DNA of 59,374 nt, taken from Cytophagaceae bacterium UBA7467. Its GTDB lineage: Bacteria; Bacteroidota; Bacteroidia; Cytophagales; Spirosomataceae. The translations under genes were made by a program, and so were the position numbers. The notes under the pieces were generated by a model. The model had not been told where the DNA came from and searched no databases. It worked only from the letters and a program-made list of their open reading frames with translations. The first letter of the stretch is position 1, and the number at the start of each line of letters is the position of its first letter. The stretch spans positions 1 through 59,374 of the forward strand of contig DLPD01000029.1 of NCBI GenBank assembly GCA_002479785.1, given 5' to 3'. Of the stretch, positions 24,301 through 32,122 are shown one piece after another.

Positions 24301-25847
24301 ATTAAACCAGACATGGTAGCCACGAAGTTAGTGTCCTTCGAACTTACACTACCCTTGAATAATTGCTTCTGAAAGTTTCCTTTCAACGTAATTTTATGGT
24401 AGAGGTATTGATTAAAATAGATCTCTGAAACGTTTCCGTCAAAATCAATATTAGCCGATTTCTTTGCAAAACCACTACCCTTCAAATTCCCTTCTGCATC
24501 TAAAGTTCCTAGTATAGGTTCCAAGCCCAGTAGTTTACCTAACTTAAATTTCTGTAATTTGATCTTCCCATCATAGCGCGAAAAGGCCATCGAATCCTGC
24601 AAATTCATTTTCACATCCGCCTCTACATACCCTAAACCCGTCTTCAATTTACCGGCCGTTCTAAAAATACGATTGTTCCCTTTAAAGAGACCATCAAAAG
24701 CCACAGGACCCAGAACAACCATGTTTTCTGCGGCAGACTTTGTAATATAAGGGCCTAGATCTTGTGGGTAAAATACGGACGATTTCATGGCAAAATCCAT
24801 CTCCGTTTTGTCTACATTAGGCAATCCTTTGAAATTAAAATCACCCCGCAAGACACTCTTGGAACCGAAGCCTAATTCAAACTTTTTCAAATCTAGTTTT
24901 GCCACCGTACCTCTAATTGTCCCCTTCAAACGATACATTCCTTTGTAATCATACATTGCCTCCACAAAGCGACCTAAATCTTCTCCCTTGACCAATGCAC
25001 CATTGAAATCCGCTTGCATGTCCACCTCTGTAATCCAACGCGTCATCGAGCTCATGTCTCGGTAATTCACCACAAATTTCCGCGTAACGCGCGAATCATT
25101 AAAACGTAAATCCAGTTGATCAAACCGCATTTGGTGGTCCGAAATCATAAATACCGTGTTCAGATTTTTCACATCAAAACCGGTCAACGGATCCCTCGTA
25201 CGCAAACCTATGGCCTGAAGCCCAAGCGTATCATTTTTAACGTAAAAATTCTTGACTTTGGAATAAACCTTCGCTAAAGTAAAATGTGAAATATCGAAAT
25301 GGCGGCGTGTCGCCTCACTTTTTAAGGTGTTATCATCTAGAGAAAAGGCCCCGTCAATTACTTCAGCTTCTGGGATCGTAAAAATGGATGAAGGCCCTTT
25401 TTTAGCCGTCTTCACTCCTCCGGTAATCCAGTTTTCCAGGCGCAAAATAAACTCCTCCATGTTCATTTTTCCGGTCTTCTTTTCAAAGATTAAATGCACC
25501 TTTGGCCGAGTCAATCTGGCATAATCCAAACTTGGTTTTCCCGGCTGTAAGAATAAATGAGAGATACTGAAATTGACATCGAGTTGATCGATTTGAATCA
25601 TTTTAGCGCCCCAAGGGTCTTTTACCTCTAAGCCTTTAATGCTGACTTCATCGAAAAACTTGACCTGAATACCCTGCATTCTCACGGGGTAGCCAATTGC
25701 CTTTTCGACTTTAGGCGTTAAGTAATTGGCTAATAAGGTCTGATTAACGGGCGCTCTAAGGAGAAGAATGGTAGCAAAAATCAACAAAAAAATCCCCAGC
25801 AATCCGTACAGGATTGTTTTGACGAAGATTTTAAGATATTTGACCAT
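21366..25847 (-). CDS. TamB-like translocation/assembly protein (DUF490)
   Basis: The 1493-residue protein has an N-terminal signal anchor (about residues 7-29, FVKTILYGLLGIFLLIFATILLL). A very long region of repeating beta-strands follows, as in AsmA-like/TamB bridge proteins, and the C-terminus carries the DUF490 block (VDVTISLQDRLLSPSVNFD, then LLFGQLVSP and NQLSNLASKINKDLDISV). TamB-like proteins span the periplasm and help in outer-membrane protein assembly or phospholipid transfer. No TamA partner is encoded next to it. It is divergent from tsaD with only 32 bp between start codons. Confidence 0.9.
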   Translation of the reverse strand: MVKYLKIFVKTILYGLLGIFLLIFATILLLRAPVNQTLLANYLTPKVEKAIGYPVRMQGIQVKFFDEVSIKGLEVKDPWGAKMIQIDQLDVNFSISHLFLQPGKPSLDYARLTRPKVHLIFEKKTGKMNMEEFILRLENWITGGVKTAKKGPSSIFTIPEAEVIDGAFSLDDNTLKSEATRRHFDISHFTLAKVYSKVKNFYVKNDTLGLQAIGLRTRDPLTGFDVKNLNTVFMISDHQMRFDQLDLRFNDSRVTRKFVVNYRDMSSMTRWITEVDMQADFNGALVKGEDLGRFVEAMYDYKGMYRLKGTIRGTVAKLDLKKFELGFGSKSVLRGDFNFKGLPNVDKTEMDFAMKSSVFYPQDLGPYITKSAAENMVVLGPVAFDGLFKGNNRIFRTAGKLKTGLGYVEADVKMNLQDSMAFSRYDGKIKLQKFKLGKLLGLEPILGTLDAEGNLKGSGFAKKSANIDFDGNVSEIYFNQYLYHKITLKGNFQKQLFKGSVSSKDTNFVATMSGLIDLRGSKPLYQMQGEISHSNLHNIRLMDPQVRLSTDFELDFKGNRFDDLEGRTVFYNSTLRTPNKPDLHVELVTLTSENGSGQKRHYKLTSDLVSAEISGEFTPSLLQSQLGQLADEYALYFQKGADERWGYYATHRHETDTKYKADFTVICHRIDPILARFFPSVQIGENTVFSGNISKGRTLSVSLEAYPDTLAFGGYHFYQSVFSFQSSKFLGAPEVSSSLVFSSRKQQLNFLTPTENFKLDALWDQNRINFGLDFKQQGEENSAHLAGAWAFEEDGLSLKFKDTYFRILGQDWAMDPANKITIQGPEWKADRVLVSNQNQSISLQGSLSNDTTETIKLRAKHFQLSTLKPLFATKTSGELNGEIAIQDWYNHTRLDSWLLVDSLRLNKFYIGNLQGVGTYLADDKAMDLNLNLNRLGESVLSLTGSYKPFEEEQKLNVKAELNQTDLQILEPFTEGIFSGLKGSASGNLRIGGLPTKPEITGDIVFSKAGAVFDYLKTSMSVSDTVNFTPRRIYAQNWKVLDTEGNKALVNTTLQFPEGKPFELDIQANLDHYKLLNTSREPNSIYYGLGYASGPMRVSGSIDNLVVSADLKSEKGTRLFIPLDREEDATEAEDYSFVSDIAATNVEQAAAAVSSKLQEDGITLDLRLALTPEAYGEVQFDAKKGDVMRMYGSGDIKMNLDKKGAFKMVGDYAIDQGDYTFTLQNLINKKFAIQRGSKISWTGDPLEANVNIKAIYTQYASLFPILLDTTNKGNLPEFKRRYPVDVTISLQDRLLSPSVNFDIGIRDYPKDMTLNGAVTAFTNRIKTDDQELTRQVSNILLFGQLVSPFGGSGLALGNLMGNFTEMLSNQLSNLASKINKDLDISVSLGGGSLNQDILSNLQLRASYNFNDRLRITRSGGFTDARNQTSPQVLLGDWALEWFVKPDGSLRLKTYNRNVQTTILGSFNSYQINQTVGASLLYNKGFNTFFWQKKN

Positions 25848-25854
25848 ATTGCCG

Positions 25855-25862
25855 TATTTTTG
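25855..25862 (+). promoter_or_regulatory. TAnnTTTG promoter element of tsaD
   Basis: TATTTTTG ends 17 nt before the tsaD ATG. Confidence 0.55.
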
Positions 25863-25879
25863 CGCAGAATTCTATTCTT

Positions 25880-26896
25880 ATGAAGCTACTGGCTATTGAA
25901 TCTTCTTGCGATGAAACTTCGGCTGCTGTCATGGTGGACGGCGTTTTGAAGTCTAACATCATCTCGACACAACTCATTCACACGGAATGGGGCGGCGTCG
26001 TTCCCGAATTAGCCAGCAGAGCTCATCAAAAATCGATCATCCCTGTCGTGACAGAGGCCCTGCAAAAAGCAAATATAAACAAAAATGAACTGAATGCCAT
26101 TGCCTTCACAAGGGGCCCTGGGCTTTTAGGAGCTTTATTAATCGGCACCTCGTTTGCGAAGTCTTTGGCCTTAAGTTTGAACATCCCATTAATCGAGGTG
26201 AATCACATGCAGGCGCACGTATTGGCCCATTTTATTGAGGATCCTAAGCCCACTTTCCCCTTCCTTTGTCTGACTGTAAGTGGTGGTCACACCCAATTGG
26301 TTTGGGTAAAATCGGCACTTGACATGAAGGTAATCGGTGAAACGCAGGACGATGCCGTGGGTGAGGCCTTTGACAAAACAGCAAAACTGATCGGCTTACC
26401 TTATCCGGGTGGTCCGTTGATCGATAAGTTAGCCAAAGAAGGTAATCCAGACCGCTTCCCCTTCTCACTAGGTGAAATGCCCGGCCTCAACTTCAGTTTC
26501 TCCGGCATCAAAACAGCCATCTTGTACTTCCTCCAAAAAGAAGTCAAAAACAACCCCAACTTCATCGAAGAAAACAAAGCAGATATCTGCGCCTCCGTTC
26601 AAAAATCCCTCATCGATATGCTTCTTCGCAAGACGAAAAAGGCCATGAAGGAAATGAACTGCACCCAAATCGCCATCGCCGGTGGCGTTTCAGCTAACTC
26701 CGGTTTACGCGCGCGATTACAAGAAATGGGAACAGAATTAGGCTGGGAAGTATTTATTCCTGCCTTTAGCTATTGCACCGATAACGCGGGAATGATTGCC
26801 ATGGCGGGACATTTTAAGGCGGAAGCTGGAGAGTTTTGCGGTCAAGAGGTGAGTCCGCTGGCGAGGTATGAAATCGCGGCGAAGCCGCTCGATTAG
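25880..26896 (+). CDS. tsaD: tRNA N6-threonylcarbamoyladenosine transferase TsaD
   Basis: TsaD transfers the threonylcarbamoyl group to A37 of ANN-decoding tRNAs. The 338-residue protein shows the ASKHA fold motifs: the N-terminal LAIESSCDETSAAVM, metal-binding His109 and His113 in NHMQAH, the nucleotide-binding LTVSGGHTQLV and GGVSANSGLR, and DNAGMIA near the C-terminus carrying a metal-ligand Asp. The stop TAG at 26894-26896 is contained in the first TTAGTC of a hairpin array, so the repeat begins exactly at the coding end. Confidence 0.97.
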   Translation: MKLLAIESSCDETSAAVMVDGVLKSNIISTQLIHTEWGGVVPELASRAHQKSIIPVVTEALQKANINKNELNAIAFTRGPGLLGALLIGTSFAKSLALSLNIPLIEVNHMQAHVLAHFIEDPKPTFPFLCLTVSGGHTQLVWVKSALDMKVIGETQDDAVGEAFDKTAKLIGLPYPGGPLIDKLAKEGNPDRFPFSLGEMPGLNFSFSGIKTAILYFLQKEVKNNPNFIEENKADICASVQKSLIDMLLRKTKKAMKEMNCTQIAIAGGVSANSGLRARLQEMGTELGWEVFIPAFSYCTDNAGMIAMAGHFKAEAGEFCGQEVSPLARYEIAAKPLD

Positions 26897-27066
26897 TCGT
26901 CACTTCGTGACTTAGTCATCGCTACGCGATTTAGTCGCTGCTGCGCAGCTTAGTCGCGACTTCGTCGCCTGGTCAAAAAATCGTCCCTTCGTGACAAAGG
27001 CGCATCGCGCCAACTAAACGAGGCAGTCGTGACTAAATCCGTAGGATGACTAAACGACGCAGTCTA
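26893..27066. repeat. Array of small hairpins with GNA-type triloops
   Basis: Four near-perfect 19-bp units start at 26893, 26912, 26931 and 26950. Each is TTAGTC followed by a 5-bp stem and 3-base loop: GTCAC-TTC-GTGAC, ATCGC-TAC-GCGAT, GCTGC-TGC-GCAGC, GCGAC-TTC-GTCGC. A degenerate fifth hairpin (26983-26995) and GGCGC-ATC-GCGCC (26999-27011) follow. Then come three inverted units containing GACTAA or close variants, with hairpins at 27018-27030, 27037-27047 (ATCC-GTA-GGAT) and 27054-27066. The stem bases change between units but remain paired. The array fills the space between convergent tsaD and the gene at 27068. Confidence 0.9.
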
Positions 27067-27067
27067 C

Positions 27068-27556
27068 TTACCCTTTCATCTCCTTCAACGCATTCCAATA
27101 CGCCATCTTCAGCGTCTTCTCCGCATCTGTCAGCGACGAAATATAGCGTGGAAAGAAATACACTAATTTTGATTCCATTGTTTCGATCTCCGTGGTAGGT
27201 AATTCACCTTGCCAAGCTGCCGGTTGTTGACCGATAAAAATATAACGTTTTGCGCTCGTCTCTTTCAGGAATTCTGTGAAGCTTGGTTCTTCATCTGTGG
27301 GTGTGTAGACAGACCAATCGGACGGCCCTAACACTAATGGCGGAGCAGAGAAAATAAGTTTTAGGCGGGAGAGTTCGGTTTCGGCGATTTGGCCTACGAC
27401 TACCCAAGGGGTGGATACCTTCGGTTTTACTTCTGCTATGGTGTCAGCAATCACCTCAACAGCAGGGTATTCCGCTAGCTGTGCCTCTGACTTATCCTGC
27501 GGGACCCAATAGATCTCGTCGAACTTGTACAAATCAGCAACTGAAATCCCCTCCAT
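27068..27556 (-). CDS. Conserved-looking hypothetical protein downstream of purA
   Basis: I do not recognise this 162-residue soluble protein. It has no signal peptide or membrane helix. Visible features are a WVVVGQIAETELSRLKLIFSA segment, a central SAKRYIFIGQQPAAWQGELP and a helical C-terminus (DAEKTLKMAYWNALKEM). The alternating strand/helix pattern and the closing Trp-rich helix loosely recall the psi subunit of DNA polymerase III (HolD), but that is a guess. It follows purA after 9 bp as the last gene of a six-gene minus-strand run. Its stop abuts the hairpin array. Confidence 0.65.
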   Translation of the reverse strand: MEGISVADLYKFDEIYWVPQDKSEAQLAEYPAVEVIADTIAEVKPKVSTPWVVVGQIAETELSRLKLIFSAPPLVLGPSDWSVYTPTDEEPSFTEFLKETSAKRYIFIGQQPAAWQGELPTTEIETMESKLVYFFPRYISSLTDAEKTLKMAYWNALKEMKG

Positions 27557-27565
27557 GTTGATGTT

Positions 27566-28846
27566 TTAGGCTAATGAACCTCTTAAGACACAAGCCTCGC
27601 GGTCTGGACCCGTCGAGATGAAGTTAATCGGTAGGTTCAAGTGTTTTTCTAAAAATTTGATGTAGTCCGCTAGTTCAACTGGCAATTCGTTAAAATCGCG
27701 CATTCCTTCTAAGCTACAAGCCCAACCTTTCAAGGTTTCATATACAGGCTTCACTTTGATATCGGTGATTTCGAAAGGGATTTGGTCTGTAATCGTACCG
27801 TCCGGCATTTCGTAAGCTGTACACACTTGAATCTCGTCAAAGATATTCAAGACGTCCGCCTTCATCATAATTAACTGAGTCACCCCGTTAATCATCATCG
27901 CATATTTCAATGCCGGCAAATCAATCCAACCACAACGGCGCGGACGACCCGTGGTAGAACCAAATTCTCGACCTTCTACCCGCATACGCTCACCCACTTC
28001 ATCTTCTAATTCCGTAGGGAATGGACCTGAACCCACACGCGTTGCATACGCTTTAAAGATACCGAATACCTCACCGATATTTTTAGGAGCCACACCTAAA
28101 CCGGTACAAGCACCTGCGGTGATGGTATTTGATGAGGTAACGAATGGGTAAGAACCGAAGTCAACGTCTAGAAGTGAACCTTGTGCCCCTTCAGCTAGAA
28201 TCGTTTTCCCGGCCGTAATGGCATGATTCACAGAATATTCAGAATCCACTAAGCGGAATTCTTTCATGAAAGCAACGGCTTCAAAGAACTCCTTCTCTGC
28301 TGCCGCTAAATCGTATTCGAACTGATATACATCCAAAATCGCTTTATGGCGATCGACTAGTGCCTTGTACTTGGCAGAAAAATCAGGGGAAATCATATCT
28401 CCTACACGTAATCCCTGTCGAGAGATTTTATCCGTATAAGTGGGCCCGATTCCTTTCAAAGTAGATCCAATTTTGGCATCCCCTTTCGCTTTTTCGTAAG
28501 CCGCGTCTAATAATCGGTGCGTAGGCAAGATGATAGACGCTTTCTTCGAAATCTCTAAGTTCTTGCGTAAATCTAAATTGAAATGCGCTAAACCGTCGAT
28601 TTCTTTTTTGAAGATGATGGGATCTAATACCACTCCATTCCCAATGATGTTTTGAACTTCTTGGCGGAAAATTCCAGAAGGAATTTGATGCAAAACGTGC
28701 TTAAATCCGTCGAATTCTAGGGTATGACCCGCATTAGGTCCTCCTTGAAAACGCGCTACTACTTGATACTTAGGAGCTAGAACGTCTACGATTTTTCCTT
28801 TCCCTTCATCACCCCATTGTAAGCCTAATAATACATCAACTGCCAT
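27566..28846 (-). CDS. purA: Adenylosuccinate synthetase
   Basis: PurA makes adenylosuccinate from IMP, aspartate and GTP, the first committed step to AMP. The 426-residue protein has the N-terminal GTP-binding loop LQWGDEGKGKIVD, the NAGHT motif with catalytic His, GIGPTYTDK, EGAQGSLLDVDFGSYPFVTSSN and the GRPRRCGW loop. It lies 9 bp behind a Fur-family gene and 9 bp before the hypothetical gene, so the three are probably one transcript. guaB, the competing IMP branch enzyme, is elsewhere in the window (56748). Confidence 0.97.
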   Translation of the reverse strand: MAVDVLLGLQWGDEGKGKIVDVLAPKYQVVARFQGGPNAGHTLEFDGFKHVLHQIPSGIFRQEVQNIIGNGVVLDPIIFKKEIDGLAHFNLDLRKNLEISKKASIILPTHRLLDAAYEKAKGDAKIGSTLKGIGPTYTDKISRQGLRVGDMISPDFSAKYKALVDRHKAILDVYQFEYDLAAAEKEFFEAVAFMKEFRLVDSEYSVNHAITAGKTILAEGAQGSLLDVDFGSYPFVTSSNTITAGACTGLGVAPKNIGEVFGIFKAYATRVGSGPFPTELEDEVGERMRVEGREFGSTTGRPRRCGWIDLPALKYAMMINGVTQLIMMKADVLNIFDEIQVCTAYEMPDGTITDQIPFEITDIKVKPVYETLKGWACSLEGMRDFNELPVELADYIKFLEKHLNLPINFISTGPDREACVLRGSLA

Positions 28847-28855
28847 AATATTGTT

Positions 28856-29341
28856 TTATTCTTGATTTCTTGCTTGGTAATTTGCTCTGTGTTCACAATT
28901 CTTGTTCGTACAAGAACCATAAAAAATAAGGGAATGGTGCATGACATTGAATTGCAGCATTTCACCTACTAAACTTTGGATAGTTTGAACCCGAGGATCA
29001 CAAAATTCTGTGACTTTGTGGCAATCGGTACATATTAAATGATCGTGTTGACGACGTCCATAGGATTTCTCGAATTGTGCCTGATTGCGACCAAACTGGT
29101 GTTTCACCACTAAATCGCATTCCACTAACACATCGAGTGTATTGTAAACGGTAGCCCTAGAGACTTGGTATTTCTTGTTTTTCATGGAGATATACAACTC
29201 CTCCACATCAAAGTGATCGTCCCGCATGTAGATCTCTTCCAGGATCGCAAAGCGCTCCGGAGTCTTCCGCAAACCCTTGTTTTCCAGGTAAGCTGTAAAG
29301 ATCTTTTTAACTGAATCGAGTTTATCTAATTCTTGGGACAT
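28856..29341 (-). CDS. Fur-family transcriptional regulator
   Basis: The 161-residue protein has the Fur winged-helix domain (LRKTPERFAILEEIYMRDDHFDVEELYISM, then YQVSRATVYNTLDVLVECDLV), the regulatory-metal motif HDHLICTDCHKVTEFCD and a second Cys pair near the C-terminus (CTNKNCEH). The paired cysteines suggest a structural zinc site. Whether it senses iron, zinc or peroxide cannot be told from sequence. It precedes purA and follows relA/spoT, with a TATTTTTG element (29370-29377) suggesting its own promoter. Confidence 0.9.
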   Translation of the reverse strand: MSQELDKLDSVKKIFTAYLENKGLRKTPERFAILEEIYMRDDHFDVEELYISMKNKKYQVSRATVYNTLDVLVECDLVVKHQFGRNQAQFEKSYGRRQHDHLICTDCHKVTEFCDPRVQTIQSLVGEMLQFNVMHHSLIFYGSCTNKNCEHRANYQARNQE

Positions 29342-29369
29342 TTATGGAAAAAAAACGACGTAAAATAAG

Positions 29370-29377
29370 CAAAAATA
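29370..29377 (-). promoter_or_regulatory. TAnnTTTG promoter element before the Fur-family gene
   Basis: On the minus strand TATTTTTG lies 28 nt before the start at 29341, in the 47-bp gap after relA/spoT. It would let fur-purA be transcribed separately. Confidence 0.4.
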
Positions 29378-29388
29378 ACGGACAAAAA

Positions 29389-31641
29389 CTAAGAAACTTT
29401 CCGCTCAACTTCAATTACGCCAGGAACTTGTTCTAATTCAGAACTTAAATTATCTAAGTGATCTGTGTCTTGTACCATAAGTGATATTTGTCCCTCAAAT
29501 AGTCCATCTTTCACCCCTATGTTCAATCCAGTAATGTTCACTTGCAGCTTCTCAGAAATAAGTCGGGTCACATCATTTACTAATCCCACCCGGTCGATTC
29601 CACGAATGATCAAATCCACGACGAATGACATCGCAATTTGCGAAGTCCATTGCGCCTTTATCACGCGATCCCCGTGACGAGAAAGCAATTCAGGGGAGTT
29701 AGGACAAGCCGCTCTGTGTATCTTTATTCCTTCATTAATAGTCACAAATCCGAAAACCTCATCACCTGAGATGGGATTACAACATTTAGCTAAGGTATAA
29801 TCCACTTTGTCCATATCTTCGCCAATTAGCAACGTATCGGACTCTTTGCGCTCTTTGTGGTATTGCTGCATCTCCTTTCTAAAGGATTTGCTATCCACGA
29901 TAGGCGATTGAATCGATTTTTCCGCCTGCTTGCGCTCGTGCAATTCACGATCTAACTTCCAGTGCTTCAGCTGGTCGATATTGATGTAGGCTTTGCCAAA
30001 ACGGTAAAACAAATCATTGGCGTCTTTGGCATTAAAATACGCCCGCAACTGATTCGTAATTTCCAAGGTTAACATCGGATAGCCTAAATGCTTTAAGCGA
30101 TGTTCAATCAAATCACGCCCCTTAATTAAGTGTGATTTATTTTCTTCCTTGATAAAGTCCTTGATTCGTGCTTTTGCTTTGGTCGTAAATACGATACGCA
30201 ACCAGTCTTCAGACGGTTTTTGTTTCGAAGAAGTCAGAATCTCAATCTGATCCCCATTTTGCAATTTATGCGATAAAGGAACGAGTTTGCCCCCTACTTT
30301 TGCCCCTATACAACGCGCGCCTACCTCCGAGTGAATCTCAAAAGCAAAGTCCAAAGCTGTGGCACCGGATTGCAAAACAATCAATTTCCCTTTCGGACTA
30401 AATACAAAAACTTCTTCGTGGTAGAGCGAGTTCTTGATGTCCTCCACTAATTCCACCGCAGATTGGCTCTTGTCGTTTGCCTCGATAGCTTCACGCACCT
30501 GGGATAACCAAGATTCAAACGCCTCGCTCGTCCGAGTATCTGTTCCTTTGTATTTAAAGTGCGCTGCTACCCCTTTCTCGGCAATTTCGTCCATGCGTTT
30601 TGATCGGATTTGCACTTCCACCCAACGACCCTCTTTATCCTGTCCAAAGGGCGTGCTCATCACAGTTGTGTGTAGAGACTCATAACCATTCGATTTAGGC
30701 GTAGAAACCCAATCCTTCAAGCGACTCGGATTAGGACGATAATGGTCCGTGACCACAGAATATACTTCCCAGCAGTCTGATTTTTCCCGCTCGACGGGTA
30801 CGTCTAAGACAACGCGCACCGCAAATAAATCATATATTTTCTCAAAAGGCGTGTTGCCTTTTTTGATTTTGTTATAAATGGAAAAAATGGATTTAGGGCG
30901 GCCTTTGATGGTATAATTCAATCCGCGTTCATCCAACGATTTCTTGATAGGCTTGATGAAATTTTCTACAAAACTCTCTCGACTACGCTTGTTTTCCGTT
31001 AATTTATCCGCAATATCCTTGTAGGCTTCTGGCTCCGTATGTTTCAAACCCAAATCCTCTAACTCAGACTTAATGGCATTTAAGCCTAATCGGTGGGCCA
31101 ATGGCGCATATAAATAGATCGTCTCAGAGGCGATCTTCAACTGCTTTTCTTTGGCCATGCTCGTCAGAGTGCGCATATTATGCAACCGATCTGCGAGCTT
31201 GATCAAAATCACGCGAATATCATCCGAGAGCGTCAACAACATTTTCCGGAAATTCTCTGCCTGTTGTGAAGTTCCGTATTCAAAAGTCCCCGCAATTTTC
31301 GTTAGGCCATCAATGATAGAGGCAATCTTAGGATTGAATTGTTTTTCAATATCCGCCAAAGTCGTATCCGTATCCTCCACCACATCATGCATCAATGCCG
31401 CAATAATCGATGTGGTTCCTAATCCAATTTCCTCCACACAAATCTGCGCCACAGCTAGCGGATGGTAAATGTAGGGCTCGCCGGATTTACGACGCATTTC
31501 TTTATGTGCCTCGGCCGAAATCAAAAAAGCCTTCTTGATTTGCTTCGCATCATCATCCTTTAAAAAAGGTTTCGCCGTCCGCAATAATTTGCGATAGCGC
31601 TTCAAAATCTCTAATCGTTCCTTTTCTAAATCTATCTGCAT
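29389..31641 (-). CDS. Bifunctional (p)ppGpp synthetase/hydrolase, RelA/SpoT family
   Basis: The 750-residue protein has all domains of a long Rel enzyme. An N-terminal HD hydrolase domain carries His60 and the HDVVED motif at 85-90. The synthetase domain follows from about residue 245 (GRPKSIFSIYNKIKKG, then SPKSNGYESLHTTV-like residues). A TGS domain lies at about 400-470 (VFSPKGKLIVLQSGATALDFAFEIHSEVG), a Cys-containing segment at KCCNPISGDEVFG, and a C-terminal ACT domain from about 675. Because HDVVED is intact, hydrolase activity is expected. It starts 1 bp after ispF ends. Confidence 0.95.
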   Translation of the reverse strand: MQIDLEKERLEILKRYRKLLRTAKPFLKDDDAKQIKKAFLISAEAHKEMRRKSGEPYIYHPLAVAQICVEEIGLGTTSIIAALMHDVVEDTDTTLADIEKQFNPKIASIIDGLTKIAGTFEYGTSQQAENFRKMLLTLSDDIRVILIKLADRLHNMRTLTSMAKEKQLKIASETIYLYAPLAHRLGLNAIKSELEDLGLKHTEPEAYKDIADKLTENKRSRESFVENFIKPIKKSLDERGLNYTIKGRPKSIFSIYNKIKKGNTPFEKIYDLFAVRVVLDVPVEREKSDCWEVYSVVTDHYRPNPSRLKDWVSTPKSNGYESLHTTVMSTPFGQDKEGRWVEVQIRSKRMDEIAEKGVAAHFKYKGTDTRTSEAFESWLSQVREAIEANDKSQSAVELVEDIKNSLYHEEVFVFSPKGKLIVLQSGATALDFAFEIHSEVGARCIGAKVGGKLVPLSHKLQNGDQIEILTSSKQKPSEDWLRIVFTTKAKARIKDFIKEENKSHLIKGRDLIEHRLKHLGYPMLTLEITNQLRAYFNAKDANDLFYRFGKAYINIDQLKHWKLDRELHERKQAEKSIQSPIVDSKSFRKEMQQYHKERKESDTLLIGEDMDKVDYTLAKCCNPISGDEVFGFVTINEGIKIHRAACPNSPELLSRHGDRVIKAQWTSQIAMSFVVDLIIRGIDRVGLVNDVTRLISEKLQVNITGLNIGVKDGLFEGQISLMVQDTDHLDNLSSELEQVPGVIEVERKVS

Positions 31642-31642
31642 C

Positions 31643-32122
31643 TTAATCTTGCTGAATAAGGGCCACGGCCATCGCCGAGATTCCTTCTGCTCTACCTACA
31701 AAACCTAAACCCTCAGAGGTCGTTGCTTTGACCGAAATTTGGTCCACCTCCACTCCCATCACGGAAGCTAAATTATCTTTAATAGCTGGAATGATCGGAT
31801 TTAGTTTCGGTTGATCCAAGATCACCGTCACGTCCGCATTCGCTAATTCCCAACCTGCTTCACGAATCATCTCCATCACTTTTTTCAACAAAAGCGTCGA
31901 GGCAACCCCCTTCCATATGGGGTCTTTATCCGAAAAATGGTACCCAATATTGCGCATATTCGCGGCCCCTAATAAGGCGTCGCACAATACGTGACAAACT
32001 ACATCAGCATCTGAATGACCTAAGGGTCCTTTTTCCGACGGAATCTCCACACCCCCCAGGATACAAGGACGTCCTTCTACCCAGCGATGCACATCATACC
32101 CTTGTCCTACGCGAATTTTCAT
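31643..32122 (-). CDS. ispF: 2-C-methyl-D-erythritol 2,4-cyclodiphosphate synthase
   Basis: IspF forms the cyclic diphosphate intermediate of the MEP isoprenoid pathway. The 159-residue protein has the metal-binding GYDVHRW (Asp10, His12), the substrate loop LGHSDADVVCHVLCDALLGA, the GYHFSDKDP segment and the C-terminal KATTSEGLGFVGR. Its start overlaps the end of the M16 peptidase gene by four bases, and relA/spoT follows after 1 bp, so these three form a tight cluster. No other MEP pathway gene is in the window. Confidence 0.96.
   Translation of the reverse strand: MKIRVGQGYDVHRWVEGRPCILGGVEIPSEKGPLGHSDADVVCHVLCDALLGAANMRNIGYHFSDKDPIWKGVASTLLLKKVMEMIREAGWELANADVTVILDQPKLNPIIPAIKDNLASVMGVEVDQISVKATTSEGLGFVGRAEGISAMAVALIQQD

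Noticed and set aside
26893..27066. CRISPR array
   Set aside because: Units are only 17-19 bp, each is a hairpin rather than repeat plus spacer, orientation reverses midway, and no cas gene is present.
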